From positions 1-64,000 of the forward strand of contig JACDCY010000003.1 of assembly GCA_013817305.1 (NCBI GenBank): a DNA stretch of 64,000 nucleotides, in the 5' to 3' direction. Origin of the DNA: Gemmatimonadaceae bacterium. Its GTDB lineage: Bacteria; Gemmatimonadota; Gemmatimonadetes; Gemmatimonadales; Gemmatimonadaceae. Every line of letters starts with the position of its first letter. Position 1 is the first letter of the stretch. The notes under the pieces are model-generated. The model worked only from the letters and a program-made list of their open reading frames with translations, was not told where the DNA came from and made no database searches. Made by a program: the position numbers and the translations under genes. This document shows positions 9,936 through 18,825 of the stretch, piece after piece.

Positions 9936-10660
9936 TCGCCGCCGTCACGCTCGCCATTCTCACCGGGCTGAGCCAGGCCCCCGCGCCATCCGGAGCGAAT
10001 CACCCGTTCGGCGTAGGCGAGAAGCTCACCTTCGATGTGCGGTTCGGCCCTCTGAAAGTGGGCACGAGCACGATGGAGGTGCGCGAGATCAGCCACATCC
10101 GCGGCCGCGCCGCGTACAAGACGTACTTCAGAGTCCAGGGCGGAACGTTTTTCTACAAGGTGGACGACGTTCTGCAGAGCTGGATCGACACCGAGACGCT
10201 GTCCTCGCTGCGGTTCGTGCAGTCGCTGGAGGAAGGATCGCGTCAGCGCGAGCGACACTTCGAGATCTACCCGGACCGCTCGGTTTTCGTGGAAGTGACC
10301 AAGAGCCCGGCGGAGCTCCCCTCCGTCGCGCGACCTCTCGACGACGCGTCGTTTCTCTACTTCATCAGGACGATTCCGCTGGAGATGGGACAGACGTACG
10401 AGTTCAACCGGTACTTCAGGCCGGACCGCAATCCCGTAAAGGTCAGAGTGATGCGGCGGGAAAGGATCGTGGTGCCCGCGGGGACGTTCAACGCGATCGT
10501 CGTTCGCCCAACGATCAAGACCAAGGGAATCTTCGCCGAAGACGGAGAGGCCGAGCTCTGGCTGTCCGATGACGAGCGCCGGATGGTGCTTCAGTTGAAG
10601 ACGAAGGTGTCGTTTGGGACTTTGAACCTGTTCCTGCGGTCCTACACGCCAGCGAGATAG
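9932..10660 (+). CDS. Exported DUF3108-family protein
   Basis: Predicted periplasmic protein of 242 residues with a signal peptide (AAVTLAILTGLSQAPAP) and a beta-rich DUF3108 domain beginning FGVGEKLTFDVRFGPLKVGTSTMEV. This LTYDVRFG...VGT opening is what identifies the family. Typical later features such as the DxxLQSWIDTETL and PLEMGQTYEF stretches are present. The function of DUF3108 proteins is not established; many are near envelope genes. It is translationally coupled to the GT2 gene by ATGA overlap, which suggests a shared role in envelope carbohydrate work. Followed by a strong hairpin. Confidence 0.85.
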   Translation: MIAAVTLAILTGLSQAPAPSGANHPFGVGEKLTFDVRFGPLKVGTSTMEVREISHIRGRAAYKTYFRVQGGTFFYKVDDVLQSWIDTETLSSLRFVQSLEEGSRQRERHFEIYPDRSVFVEVTKSPAELPSVARPLDDASFLYFIRTIPLEMGQTYEFNRYFRPDRNPVKVRVMRRERIVVPAGTFNAIVVRPTIKTKGIFAEDGEAELWLSDDERRMVLQLKTKVSFGTLNLFLRSYTPAR

Positions 10661-10662
10661 TC

Positions 10663-10716
10663 ATCGGTGATCAGTGATCAGGGAGAATCGCAACCCCTCT
10701 GATCACTGATCACTGA
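10663..10716. terminator. Hairpin built of TGATCAG heptamers between convergent genes
   Basis: The arms 10663-10681 and 10698-10716 pair over about 19 bp with one G/T difference. Each arm is made of the 7-nt word TGATCAG in tandem. It sits between the stop of the DUF3108 gene and the stop of the small minus-strand gene, so it can terminate both. The same word is used again at 18045-18107. Confidence 0.6.
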
Positions 10717-10719
10717 TAG

Positions 10720-10953
10720 CTAGTACGTGCTCACCCGTGTCTCCGACCACCGGTCGCGCAGACGCCTGGCAGTTCCCGGGCTGACCACGCGAATCGCGAG
10801 ATACGCCACGGCTCCCACAACGGCGACCTTGATCGCCATTCCAACCAGCCAGAACGCAACTCCGAGCAGCCCGCCGAAGATTTTGAATACCAGGCCGAGC
10901 GCGAAGAGCCCGAGCATGGCAAAGAGGCCGGTCATGAGAATGGTGCGTATCAT
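10720..10953 (-). CDS. Small hypothetical membrane protein
   Basis: A 77-residue protein with two long hydrophobic segments (about residues 3-28 and 33-60, including VAFWLVGMAIKVAVVGAVAYLAI) and a short basic tail (TARRLRDRWSETR). Topology would place the tail in the cytoplasm. I recognise no family. The ORF has a sensible start (ATG at 10953, preceded on its own strand by GGAGAACCT at a normal distance), its composition matches its neighbours, and it is bracketed by a terminator-like hairpin, so I consider it real. Role unknown. Confidence 0.6.
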   Translation of the reverse strand: MIRTILMTGLFAMLGLFALGLVFKIFGGLLGVAFWLVGMAIKVAVVGAVAYLAIRVVSPGTARRLRDRWSETRVSTY

Positions 10954-10969
10954 AGGTTCTCCAAATGCT

Positions 10970-11004
10970 GTTGGCTGTCGGCTATTAGCTGTCGGCTAAT
11001 CAGT
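10970..11004. repeat. Five degenerate 7-nt units (GTTGGCT/GTCGGCT/ATTAGCT/GTCGGCT/AATCAGT)
   Basis: Five consecutive units with an exact 7-nt period fill the gap between the small membrane protein gene and thiO. They belong to the heptamer-period family discussed in the findings. Confidence 0.6.
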
Positions 11005-11040
11005 CCTCCAGCTCGTCACAGTTAATACGAAGCGCCTCTC

Positions 11041-11046
11041 GGAGGG
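11041..11046 (+). promoter_or_regulatory. Shine-Dalgarno site GGAGGG that points to an ATC start
   Basis: GGAGGG ends 6 nt before ATC 11053. An in-frame stop (TAA 11023-11025) lies just upstream and no ATG, GTG or TTG occurs between it and the FAD-binding motif, so this site decides the start of thiO. Confidence 0.65.
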
Positions 11047-11052
11047 TTTCAA

Positions 11053-12114
11053 ATCGCAGACGTCATAGTCGTCGGCGCGGGCCTGATAGGCAAGGCCTGC
11101 GCGGCCGCGATCGCCGACCGCGGTGCCAGCGTCCTCCTGCTCGAGCACGCGAGCCCCGGCGAGGCGTCCAGCGCGTCCGCGGGCATGCTCGCTCCGTCCG
11201 TCGAGCGCGCCGATGGAACGGCGCACACGCTCGGAGTCGCTGCAAGAGATCGTTATCCGGCATACATCGAATGGCTGTCGGACCGGACGGGGGTCAGCGT
11301 TCCCCTCAACCGGCTCGGCGTGCTGCAGGTGGCACTTTCACCGGCTGGCGTGAAAGGGCTAGGGCGCAGCGCCAATCCCGGCACGCAATGGCTCGACCGC
11401 GCCGAGCTGACGGATCTGGAGCCGTCGCTTTCACACGCGCTCGGCGCTCTCTATTCCCCGGACGACGGGTGCGTGGACAACGTGCGGTTGCTCCACGCAC
11501 TCGACGTCCTGTTGTCGCAGTCGCCGCGCGTTCGGCGCGTCGCCGCCCGGGTCACCGCGATCGATGCGACGCAGAATTCCGCCGGCGCGACGGATAGTGG
11601 CGGCGCGCGCTACGACGCAGGTCACATTGTAGTCGCGGCGGGCGCGTGGTCGGGGCAGATCGAGGGAGCTCGCTTCGCTCGGGCAGTTCTGCCCGTGCGC
11701 GGCCAACTGGTGTCGTACGCGGCCGCACCTTGCCGGCACACGCTGTATGGGCCCCGCGGATACCTGGTTCCCCGTGGAGGAAGCGCGATAGCCGGAAGCA
11801 CGATGGAGCAGGTGGGCTTCTCGGCCGGGACGACGCCCGACGGAATCGCCAGAGTTCGCACTGCGGGCGAAGAGATCTGCCCCGGGCTCGCGGGTGCTCC
11901 GCCGCTCGCTGCCTGGGCCGGACTTCGCCCTGTAACTCCAGACCTCCTCCCACTCCTGGGGACCGATCCCGAGCTTCGCCGCGTTGTATACGCCACAGGC
12001 CACTCGCGAAACGGCGTCCTCCTAGCGCCTCTAACCGCCGATATCGTCTGCGATCTGATTTTTGAGGCCGTCCTAAATTTGAATATCTCGCAATACCGTC
12101 CCGACCGGTTCTGA
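11053..12114 (+). CDS. thiO: Glycine oxidase ThiO-like FAD-dependent oxidoreductase, apparent ATC start
   Basis: FAD-dependent D-amino-acid/glycine oxidase family, 353 residues. In thiamine synthesis ThiO makes the dehydroglycine used for the thiazole ring. The dinucleotide-binding motif VIVVGAGLIGKACAAAI is at the very N-terminus and LLLEHASPG gives the ribose-binding acidic residue. The C-terminal GLRPVTPDLLPLLG and TGHSRNGVLLAP match the family. The first ATG in frame (11185) would delete the whole FAD motif. The only fitting start is ATC 11053, 6 nt after GGAGGG, reading ADVIVVGAG from codon 2, exactly the family N-terminus. ATC is a rare accepted start; a sequencing error or point mutation of ATG is the alternative. 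No other thi gene is in view. Confidence 0.82.
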   Translation: MADVIVVGAGLIGKACAAAIADRGASVLLLEHASPGEASSASAGMLAPSVERADGTAHTLGVAARDRYPAYIEWLSDRTGVSVPLNRLGVLQVALSPAGVKGLGRSANPGTQWLDRAELTDLEPSLSHALGALYSPDDGCVDNVRLLHALDVLLSQSPRVRRVAARVTAIDATQNSAGATDSGGARYDAGHIVVAAGAWSGQIEGARFARAVLPVRGQLVSYAAAPCRHTLYGPRGYLVPRGGSAIAGSTMEQVGFSAGTTPDGIARVRTAGEEICPGLAGAPPLAAWAGLRPVTPDLLPLLGTDPELRRVVYATGHSRNGVLLAPLTADIVCDLIFEAVLNLNISQYRPDRF

Positions 12115-12131
12115 CATACATTCACAAAATC

Positions 12132-13073
12132 ATGCCGGTTGCAGAGGTCGGGGATGAGAGCGTGAATCAACCGCTCTACCAGATTCTGGGACGCCACAGG
12201 TCGGAGGCGCTGCCGGACCGCAAGCCGTCGTGGCTCAAGGTCCGCGCGCCGGGCGGGGCCAACTACCTCAAGCTGCGACAGATGATGCGGGAGCTCGATC
12301 TCCACAGCGTCTGCGAAGAGGCGCACTGCCCCAACGTTGGCGAGTGCTGGGAGCACGGCACGGCGACCTTCATGATCCTGGGCGATACCTGCACGCGGAA
12401 CTGCGCGTACTGCGCGGTGAAGCACGGGCGCCCGCCGGCCTACGACATTGCGGAGCCGTCCCGCGTCGCCGAAGCGATCGCGCGGATGGAGCTGAGGCAC
12501 GCCGTCATTACGTCCGTCGACCGCGATGACCTGCCCGATTTCGGCGCGTACATCTTCGCCGAGACCATCAGGCAGATCCATGCGCGTCTTCCCGACTGCT
12601 CCGTGGAGGTCCTCGTCCCTGACTTCCAGGGCAAAGAAGCGAGCATCCGCATGGTGCTCGACGCCGGCCCCGAGATCTACAATCACAACACCGAGACCGT
12701 GCCCCGATTGTACAAGCGCTGCCGGCCGGGCGGACGGTACGAGCGGGTGCTGAGCATTTTTCGCCTCGCCAAGCAGATCGCGCCACACATCCCCACGAAG
12801 ACGGGGATCATCCTCGGCATGGGCGAGACGATCGAGGAAGTGAAGCAGACGATGTCCGAGCTGCGCGCTGTTGACGTGGACATCCTTACGCTCGGCCAGT
12901 ACCTGCGCCCGTCCAACTCGCACATCGCGCTCGACCGGTATGTGAAACCGGAGGAGTTCCGCGATCTGTACGAAGCGGGGATGGCGATGGGCTTTCGTCA
13001 TGTTGAATCGGGGCCGCTGGTGCGCTCGAGCTATCACGCGTGGGAGCAGGTGCAGTCGGCGGGGGTGGCATGA
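12132..13073 (+). CDS. lipA: Lipoyl synthase
   Basis: Radical SAM enzyme that inserts two sulfurs into protein-bound octanoyl groups to make lipoyl cofactors, 313 residues. Both iron-sulfur clusters are fully specified: auxiliary cluster cysteines C61, C66, C72 (CEEAHCPNVGEC) and the radical-SAM CxxxCxxC at C87, C91, C94 (CTRNCAYC). The C-terminal RSSY motif, whose serine ligates the auxiliary cluster in known LipA structures, is present as VRSSYHAW. ATG 12132 lacks a clear ribosome-binding site; GTG 12162 is an alternative. It opens an island with the pyruvate dehydrogenase genes, whose E2 it modifies, and lipB. Confidence 0.97.
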   Translation: MPVAEVGDESVNQPLYQILGRHRSEALPDRKPSWLKVRAPGGANYLKLRQMMRELDLHSVCEEAHCPNVGECWEHGTATFMILGDTCTRNCAYCAVKHGRPPAYDIAEPSRVAEAIARMELRHAVITSVDRDDLPDFGAYIFAETIRQIHARLPDCSVEVLVPDFQGKEASIRMVLDAGPEIYNHNTETVPRLYKRCRPGGRYERVLSIFRLAKQIAPHIPTKTGIILGMGETIEEVKQTMSELRAVDVDILTLGQYLRPSNSHIALDRYVKPEEFRDLYEAGMAMGFRHVESGPLVRSSYHAWEQVQSAGVA

Positions 13074-13170
13074 GGCGGTTTGTGGATTGTGGTTTTGTGG
13101 ATTGTGGTTTCTGGTTTGCGCAGCCCAACCAAAATCGAGTTCCGCAAACCACAAACCAGAAACCAGAAAC
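13074..13170. repeat. Inverted heptamer repeat (TGTGGTT / CCAGAAA) between lipA and pdhA
   Basis: Left arm 13074-13120 is made of 7-nt units (GGCGGTT, TGTGGAT, TGTGGTT, TGTGGAT, TGTGGTT, TCTGGTT) with a single 1-nt slip at 13095. Right arm 13142-13169 has CCGCAAA, CCACAAA, CCAGAAA, CCAGAAA. The arms pair best at 13112-13120 with 13143-13151 and extend with mismatches. It is AT-richer than its surroundings. It could end the lipA message or protect the pdh message. Confidence 0.6.
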
Positions 13171-13176
13171 CTTCTA

Positions 13177-14172
13177 ATGGCAAAGAAGCCTGCCCGATCA
13201 CCATCCAGGAGCGACGCAGAGTTGAACCGCGCGCTCCTCCGCTCGATGCTGCTGCAGCGCCGGTTCGAGGAGCGTTCCGCCGAAGCGTATGCGCTTGGCA
13301 AGATCGGCGGATTCTGCCACCTGTACATCGGTCAGGAAGCGATCAGCGCCGGGGCACTATCGGTGCTCCGGCCGGACGATTACGTCGTGACTGCGTACAG
13401 GGATCATGGCCTCGCGCTCGCGAGGGGGATGACGGCGCGCGCTGTGATGGCCGAGCTGTTCGGGCGGCGTGACGGGTGCGCGGGCGGCAAGGGTGGCTCC
13501 ATGCACCTGTTCGACTCCAAGCTGAACTTCCTCGGCGGGCACGGCATCGTCGGCGCTCACATTCCGCTGGCCGCCGGCGTCGCATTTGCCATCAAGTACC
13601 GCGGCGGCGACCAGGTTTGCCTCTGCTTCTTCGGCGAAGCGGCGGTCAACATAGGCGCATTCCACGAGGCCCTGAACATGGCCGGGCTGTGGAAGCTTCC
13701 GGCCGTGTTCATCATCGAGAACAACCGGTACGGCATGGGAACCGCGGTGTCACGCGCGATGGCGAACGAAGACGTCACCGTCCGCGCGGCGACGTACAAC
13801 ATTCCGGGCGAATCGCTCGACGCGCAGGATGTGTTCGCCGTGCGGGACGCGATTTCCCGCGCCGTCGAGCGCGCGCGCTCGAATAAAACGCCGACGCTGC
13901 TCGAGATGCGCACGTACCGGTTCATGGGGCATTCGATGTCCGACGCCGTGAGCGGAACCTACCGGACAAAGGCCGAGCTCGAGGAAGAGATGCGCCGGGA
14001 CCCGATCATACTTCTGAAGACGCACATGACCGGCGCCGGAGAGATCGACGACGACGCCTACGCCAAGCTGGACGACGAGATCAAGGCGGAAGTTCAGGAC
14101 TCCTGGGATTTCGCCGACGCGAGCCCGGAGCCGGAGTTGGAGGAGTTGTATGCGAATGTGGTGGTGGAATAG
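13177..14172 (+). CDS. pdhA: Pyruvate dehydrogenase E1 component, alpha subunit
   Basis: Thiamine-diphosphate-dependent decarboxylase subunit, 331 residues, in the alpha2beta2 E1 of the pyruvate dehydrogenase complex. Family blocks: LQRRFEERSAEAYALGKIGGFCHLYIGQEA, YRDHG, GKGGSMHLFD, GIVGAHIPLAAGVA. The ThDP/Mg motif normally GDG...NN is here GEA (G153-E154-A155) followed by IIENNRYGMGT, so the first half deviates. The start is ATG 13177; the frame is open further upstream only through the intergenic repeat, which would add a non-conserved leader. Stop overlaps pdhB by 1 bp. Confidence 0.95.
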   Translation: MAKKPARSPSRSDAELNRALLRSMLLQRRFEERSAEAYALGKIGGFCHLYIGQEAISAGALSVLRPDDYVVTAYRDHGLALARGMTARAVMAELFGRRDGCAGGKGGSMHLFDSKLNFLGGHGIVGAHIPLAAGVAFAIKYRGGDQVCLCFFGEAAVNIGAFHEALNMAGLWKLPAVFIIENNRYGMGTAVSRAMANEDVTVRAATYNIPGESLDAQDVFAVRDAISRAVERARSNKTPTLLEMRTYRFMGHSMSDAVSGTYRTKAELEEEMRRDPIILLKTHMTGAGEIDDDAYAKLDDEIKAEVQDSWDFADASPEPELEELYANVVVE

Positions 14173-15155
14173 TGGCCATCGTCACCTTCCGCGACGCGCT
14201 CAACCAGGCTCTTCGTGAAGAGATGCAGAACGACGATCGCGTCTTCCTGATGGGCGAGGAGGTCGCGGAGTACAACGGCGCGTACAAGGTATCTCGCGGG
14301 CTGCTCGACGAATTCGGTCCGATGCGCGTCGTGGACACGCCGATCGCCGAGCTCGGCTTCGCCGGGATCGGTGTCGGAGCCGCGATGGTGGGCCTGCGCC
14401 CGGTGATCGAGTTCATGACGTGGAATTTCGCGCTGCTCGCGATCGATCAGGTCGTCAACGCCGCCGCGAAGATGCTGTACATGTCCAACGGCCAGTTCAG
14501 GATGCCCATGGTCTTCCGCGGCCCGAACGGCGCTGCGCTGCAGCTTTCGGCGCAGCACTCGCAGGCGTGGGAGAGCTGGCTCGCGCACATCCCCGGGCTC
14601 AAGGTCGTCACCCCGGCGACGCCGTACGACGCCAAGGGATTGCTCAAGAGCGCCATCAGGGACGACAACCCCGTCGTGTTCCTCGAGGGCGAGATGCTGT
14701 ACAACACCAAGGGCGAGGTGCCCGAGGGTGAAGAAATTCTCATCCCGCTCGGCAAGGCGGAGCGGAAGCGCGAGGGCGAGCACTGCTCGATCATCGCGCA
14801 CGGCAAGACCGTCCTGATCGCCATCCAGGTTGCGGACGCGCTCGCCAAGGAAGGGATCCGCATCGACGTGATCGACCTGCGCACCGTACGCCCCATGGAT
14901 GTCGACGCGATCGCGGAGTCGGTGAAGAAGACGAACCGCGCGGTGGTCGTCGAAGAGGGCTGGGAGGTGTGCGGAATCGGCGCGCAGGTGGTGGACTATA
15001 TCCAGCGCGAGTGCTTCGACTACCTGGACGCGCCGGTTCTCCGCGTGCACCAGGCCGACGTGCCCATGCCGTACGCCAGGAATCTGGAGAGAGCGGCGAA
15101 GCCTGACGCGCAGAAGGTGACCGCCGCGGTGCGCAAAGTCCTGTACCAAGAGTGA
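14172..15155 (+). CDS. pdhB: Pyruvate dehydrogenase E1 component, beta subunit
   Basis: Partner of PdhA, 327 residues, contributing the ThDP-activating glutamate and pyrimidine site. Visible family blocks: TFRDALNQALREEM at the N-terminus, MGEEVAEYNGAYKVSRGL (the conserved glutamates), DTPIAELGFAGIGVGAAM, and PFTRPMDVDAI-like TVRPMDVDAIAESVKKT followed by VVVEEGWEVCGIGAQV. The GTG start at 14172 shares its G with the pdhA stop codon, giving tight 1:1 coupling of the two E1 chains. No gaps or frame damage. Confidence 0.97.
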   Translation: MAIVTFRDALNQALREEMQNDDRVFLMGEEVAEYNGAYKVSRGLLDEFGPMRVVDTPIAELGFAGIGVGAAMVGLRPVIEFMTWNFALLAIDQVVNAAAKMLYMSNGQFRMPMVFRGPNGAALQLSAQHSQAWESWLAHIPGLKVVTPATPYDAKGLLKSAIRDDNPVVFLEGEMLYNTKGEVPEGEEILIPLGKAERKREGEHCSIIAHGKTVLIAIQVADALAKEGIRIDVIDLRTVRPMDVDAIAESVKKTNRAVVVEEGWEVCGIGAQVVDYIQRECFDYLDAPVLRVHQADVPMPYARNLERAAKPDAQKVTAAVRKVLYQE

Positions 15156-15161
15156 TCGGCC

Positions 15162-16610
<1,449 letters not shown>

Positions 16611-16634
16611 GCCAACAGCCAACAACCAACAGCT
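16611..16634. repeat. Three 7-nt units (GCCAACA, GCCAACA, ACCAACA) between pdhC and lpdA
   Basis: The complete 24-bp spacer from the pdhC stop to the lpdA ATG is heptamer repeat plus GCT. It leaves no recognisable Shine-Dalgarno sequence for lpdA. Confidence 0.6.
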
Positions 16635-18038
16635 ATGTCTTCTTTCGACGTGATCTTCATCGGCGGCGGGCCCGCCGGCTATGTCGGCGCGATCCGTTGC
16701 GCGCAGCTCGGATTGTCCGTCGCCGTGGTCGAGCGCGAAGCGCTCGGCGGGACGTGCGTGCTCTGGGGCTGCATTCCAGCCAAGGCGCTGCTGGAGGCAG
16801 CCGCGCTCGCTAACCGCGTGCGCCACGCCGGCGAGTTCGGCGTGCAGGTCGGTGACGTGAAGTTCGATTACGGCGTCGCCATGAAGCGCTCGCGCGCGGT
16901 CAGCAGCCAGAACTCGAAAGGCGTGGAGTTCCTGTTCAAGAAGAACAAGGTTACGCACATCAAGGGCACGGCAAAGCTCGCCGGAAAGAACGCGGTCTCC
17001 GTGAAGACCGCCGACGGCAAGGACGAAAAGCACGAAGCGAAGAAAGGGATCGTCGTCTCCACCGGGTCGCGCGTGAAGGGTCTCCCGCAGGCCGGGCTCG
17101 AGCTGAACAAGACAACCGTGATCTCGTCGGACGAGGCGCTCATTCTCGAGCAGGCCCCGAAGACGATGGCCATCGTCGGCGCGGGCGCCGTGGGCTGCGA
17201 GTTCGCCGACGTGTTCAACGCCTTCGGCACCGCGGTCACGCTCATCGACGTCGCGCCGGTGATCCTCCCGCTCGAAGACGCCGACTGCTCGGCAGAGCTC
17301 GCGAAGGCGTTCAAGAAGCGCAAGATCGACGTGATCACCGGCGCGAAGATCTCGAACGTGAAGGTCGGGAAGAGCTCGGTGAAGATGACCGTCGATGCCG
17401 GAGGCAAGAAGCAGGATCTGGAAGTCGAGAGAGTCCTCGTCGCCGCCGGCCGCGCGCCGAACATCGACGAGATCGGGCTCAAGGAGGCTGGAGTGCAGCT
17501 CTCCGACAAGGGCTTCGTCAAGGTCAACGAGAGGATGGAAACGAGCGTGAAGGGCATCTACGCCATCGGAGATGTGGCCGGGCCGCCGATGCTGGCGCAC
17601 AAAGGATCGCGCGAAGGAGTGGTGCTCGCCGAAGTGCTAGCCGGCCACAAGACGCACGGGATCAACTACGACAACATCCCGAACGCGACCTACTGCCATC
17701 CGGAGGTCGCGTCGATCGGTCTCACGGAGCAACAGTGCATGGAGAAGAAACTGGACTACAAAGTCGGCCGCTTCCCCTTCTCCGCCAACGGCCGCGCGCG
17801 CACGTCGGGCGAGACCGACGGCTTCGTGAAGATCATCCGGGATGCGAAGTACGGGGAGATCCTGGGCGCGCACATCATCGGCGCGCACGCGACGGAGCTG
17901 ATTCACGAGCTTGCAGTCGCCAGGGAGAACGAATTCACGGTGGAAGAAGTGGATCTCGCCATCCACGCGCATCCCACGCTGGCGGAGGCCGTCGCGGAGG
18001 CGGCGCTTGATTCGCTCGGCAGGGTAATACATGCGTAG
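16635..18038 (+). CDS. lpdA: Dihydrolipoyl dehydrogenase (E3)
   Basis: Flavoprotein that reoxidises dihydrolipoamide and reduces NAD+, 467 residues. FAD site VIFIGGGPAGYVGAIRCAQ at the N-terminus; redox disulfide in GGTCVLWGCIPAKALL (the usual second half is GCIPSK, here Ser is Ala); NAD site MAIVGAGAVGCEFADVF; second FAD segment YAIGDVAGPPMLAHKGSREG; catalytic His-Glu pair in AIHAHPTLAEAVAEAA. The inter-domain region is rich in lysine (for example FLFKKNKVTHIKGTAKLAGKN). It completes the set E1-E2-E3. Confidence 0.97.
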   Translation: MSSFDVIFIGGGPAGYVGAIRCAQLGLSVAVVEREALGGTCVLWGCIPAKALLEAAALANRVRHAGEFGVQVGDVKFDYGVAMKRSRAVSSQNSKGVEFLFKKNKVTHIKGTAKLAGKNAVSVKTADGKDEKHEAKKGIVVSTGSRVKGLPQAGLELNKTTVISSDEALILEQAPKTMAIVGAGAVGCEFADVFNAFGTAVTLIDVAPVILPLEDADCSAELAKAFKKRKIDVITGAKISNVKVGKSSVKMTVDAGGKKQDLEVERVLVAAGRAPNIDEIGLKEAGVQLSDKGFVKVNERMETSVKGIYAIGDVAGPPMLAHKGSREGVVLAEVLAGHKTHGINYDNIPNATYCHPEVASIGLTEQQCMEKKLDYKVGRFPFSANGRARTSGETDGFVKIIRDAKYGEILGAHIIGAHATELIHELAVARENEFTVEEVDLAIHAHPTLAEAVAEAALDSLGRVIHA

Positions 18039-18044
18039 CGCAAT

Positions 18045-18107
18045 GTGATCAGTGATCAGTGAGGGCTGGCAACGCCGTTTTGCAGTTCTGATCACTGATC
18101 ACTGATC
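18045..18107. terminator. Second TGATCAG heptamer hairpin, between lpdA and lipB
   Basis: Arms 18047-18062 and 18092-18107 are perfect 16-bp complements, each a tandem of TGATCAG, separated by a 29-nt loop. It lies between two genes on the same strand and is almost the same element as 10663-10716. Confidence 0.6.
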
Positions 18108-18114
18108 GCTTTAT

Positions 18115-18825
18115 ATGCCTTCCCCCCAGCTCTGGGTCGTATCGCTCGGCACCGTCCCCTACGCCGACGCACTCGAACTGCAGCGCTCGGTTGCCGCGCA
18201 GCGAATCTCGGGGGAGGTATCGGAAGATGTTTTGCTCCTCATGGAGCACCCGCCGGTGGTCACCCTTGGCCGCTCCACCAGGAACGCCAACCTCACCGCT
18301 TCCCCCGAGCTGCTGAAGGCGCGGGGCGTAGAGCTTTTCGAGGTCGAGCGCGGAGGCGACGTCACCTTTCACGGCCCGGGACAGCTGGTGGGATACCCGA
18401 TCATCGATCTCAAGCGCCACAAGGAGGACCTGCACTGGTATCTGCGCACCGTGGAGCAGGCGCTGATAGACACGCTGGAGGCGCTTGGAATCGCCGCTGG
18501 ACGCAACACCGGCTACACCGGCGTCTGGACCGGAGGAAAAAAAATCGCGTCCATCGGCGTGCATGCGCGTGACTGGGTCACGTGGCACGGCTTCGCGCTC
18601 AACGTCACGACCGATCTCTCGTACTTCGACTTGATGGTTCCCTGCGGGATCCCGGACGTCACGATGACATCCGTCGCGCGCGAGCTGAGCCCGTCCTCGA
18701 TGACGGTCTCGAAAGTGGGCGACGTAGCCGCGAGAGCGTTTGCCCGGCTCCTGTCGCTGGAGCCCGTATATTTCGACGAGTGGCCGACACACCCCGCACC
18801 TACCAACCGCGCGCGCGAGCGGTAG
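18115..18825 (+). CDS. lipB: Octanoyl-[acyl-carrier-protein]:protein octanoyltransferase
   Basis: Cytoplasmic transferase that moves octanoyl from ACP to lipoyl-domain lysines, the step before LipA, 236 residues. Conserved blocks: MEHPPVVTLGRSTR, ERGGDVTFHGPGQLVGYPI, the lysine block GGKKIASIGVHARDWVTWHG and the catalytic-cysteine block PCGIPDVTMTS. The C-terminal 15 codons overlap the GTG start of the downstream helicase gene in another frame. With lipA upstream, the island encodes the full endogenous lipoylation pathway around its target E2. Confidence 0.95.
   Translation: MPSPQLWVVSLGTVPYADALELQRSVAAQRISGEVSEDVLLLMEHPPVVTLGRSTRNANLTASPELLKARGVELFEVERGGDVTFHGPGQLVGYPIIDLKRHKEDLHWYLRTVEQALIDTLEALGIAAGRNTGYTGVWTGGKKIASIGVHARDWVTWHGFALNVTTDLSYFDLMVPCGIPDVTMTSVARELSPSSMTVSKVGDVAARAFARLLSLEPVYFDEWPTHPAPTNRARER

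Noticed and set aside
13000-13176. Longer PdhA N-terminus beginning inside lipA
   Set aside because: It would translate the intergenic repeat (GLWFCGLWFLV) and is not part of any E1 alpha protein.
11622-13328. 568-codon minus-strand frame across thiO, lipA and the heptamer repeat
   Set aside because: Runs through three unrelated features in antisense, with no recognisable domain.
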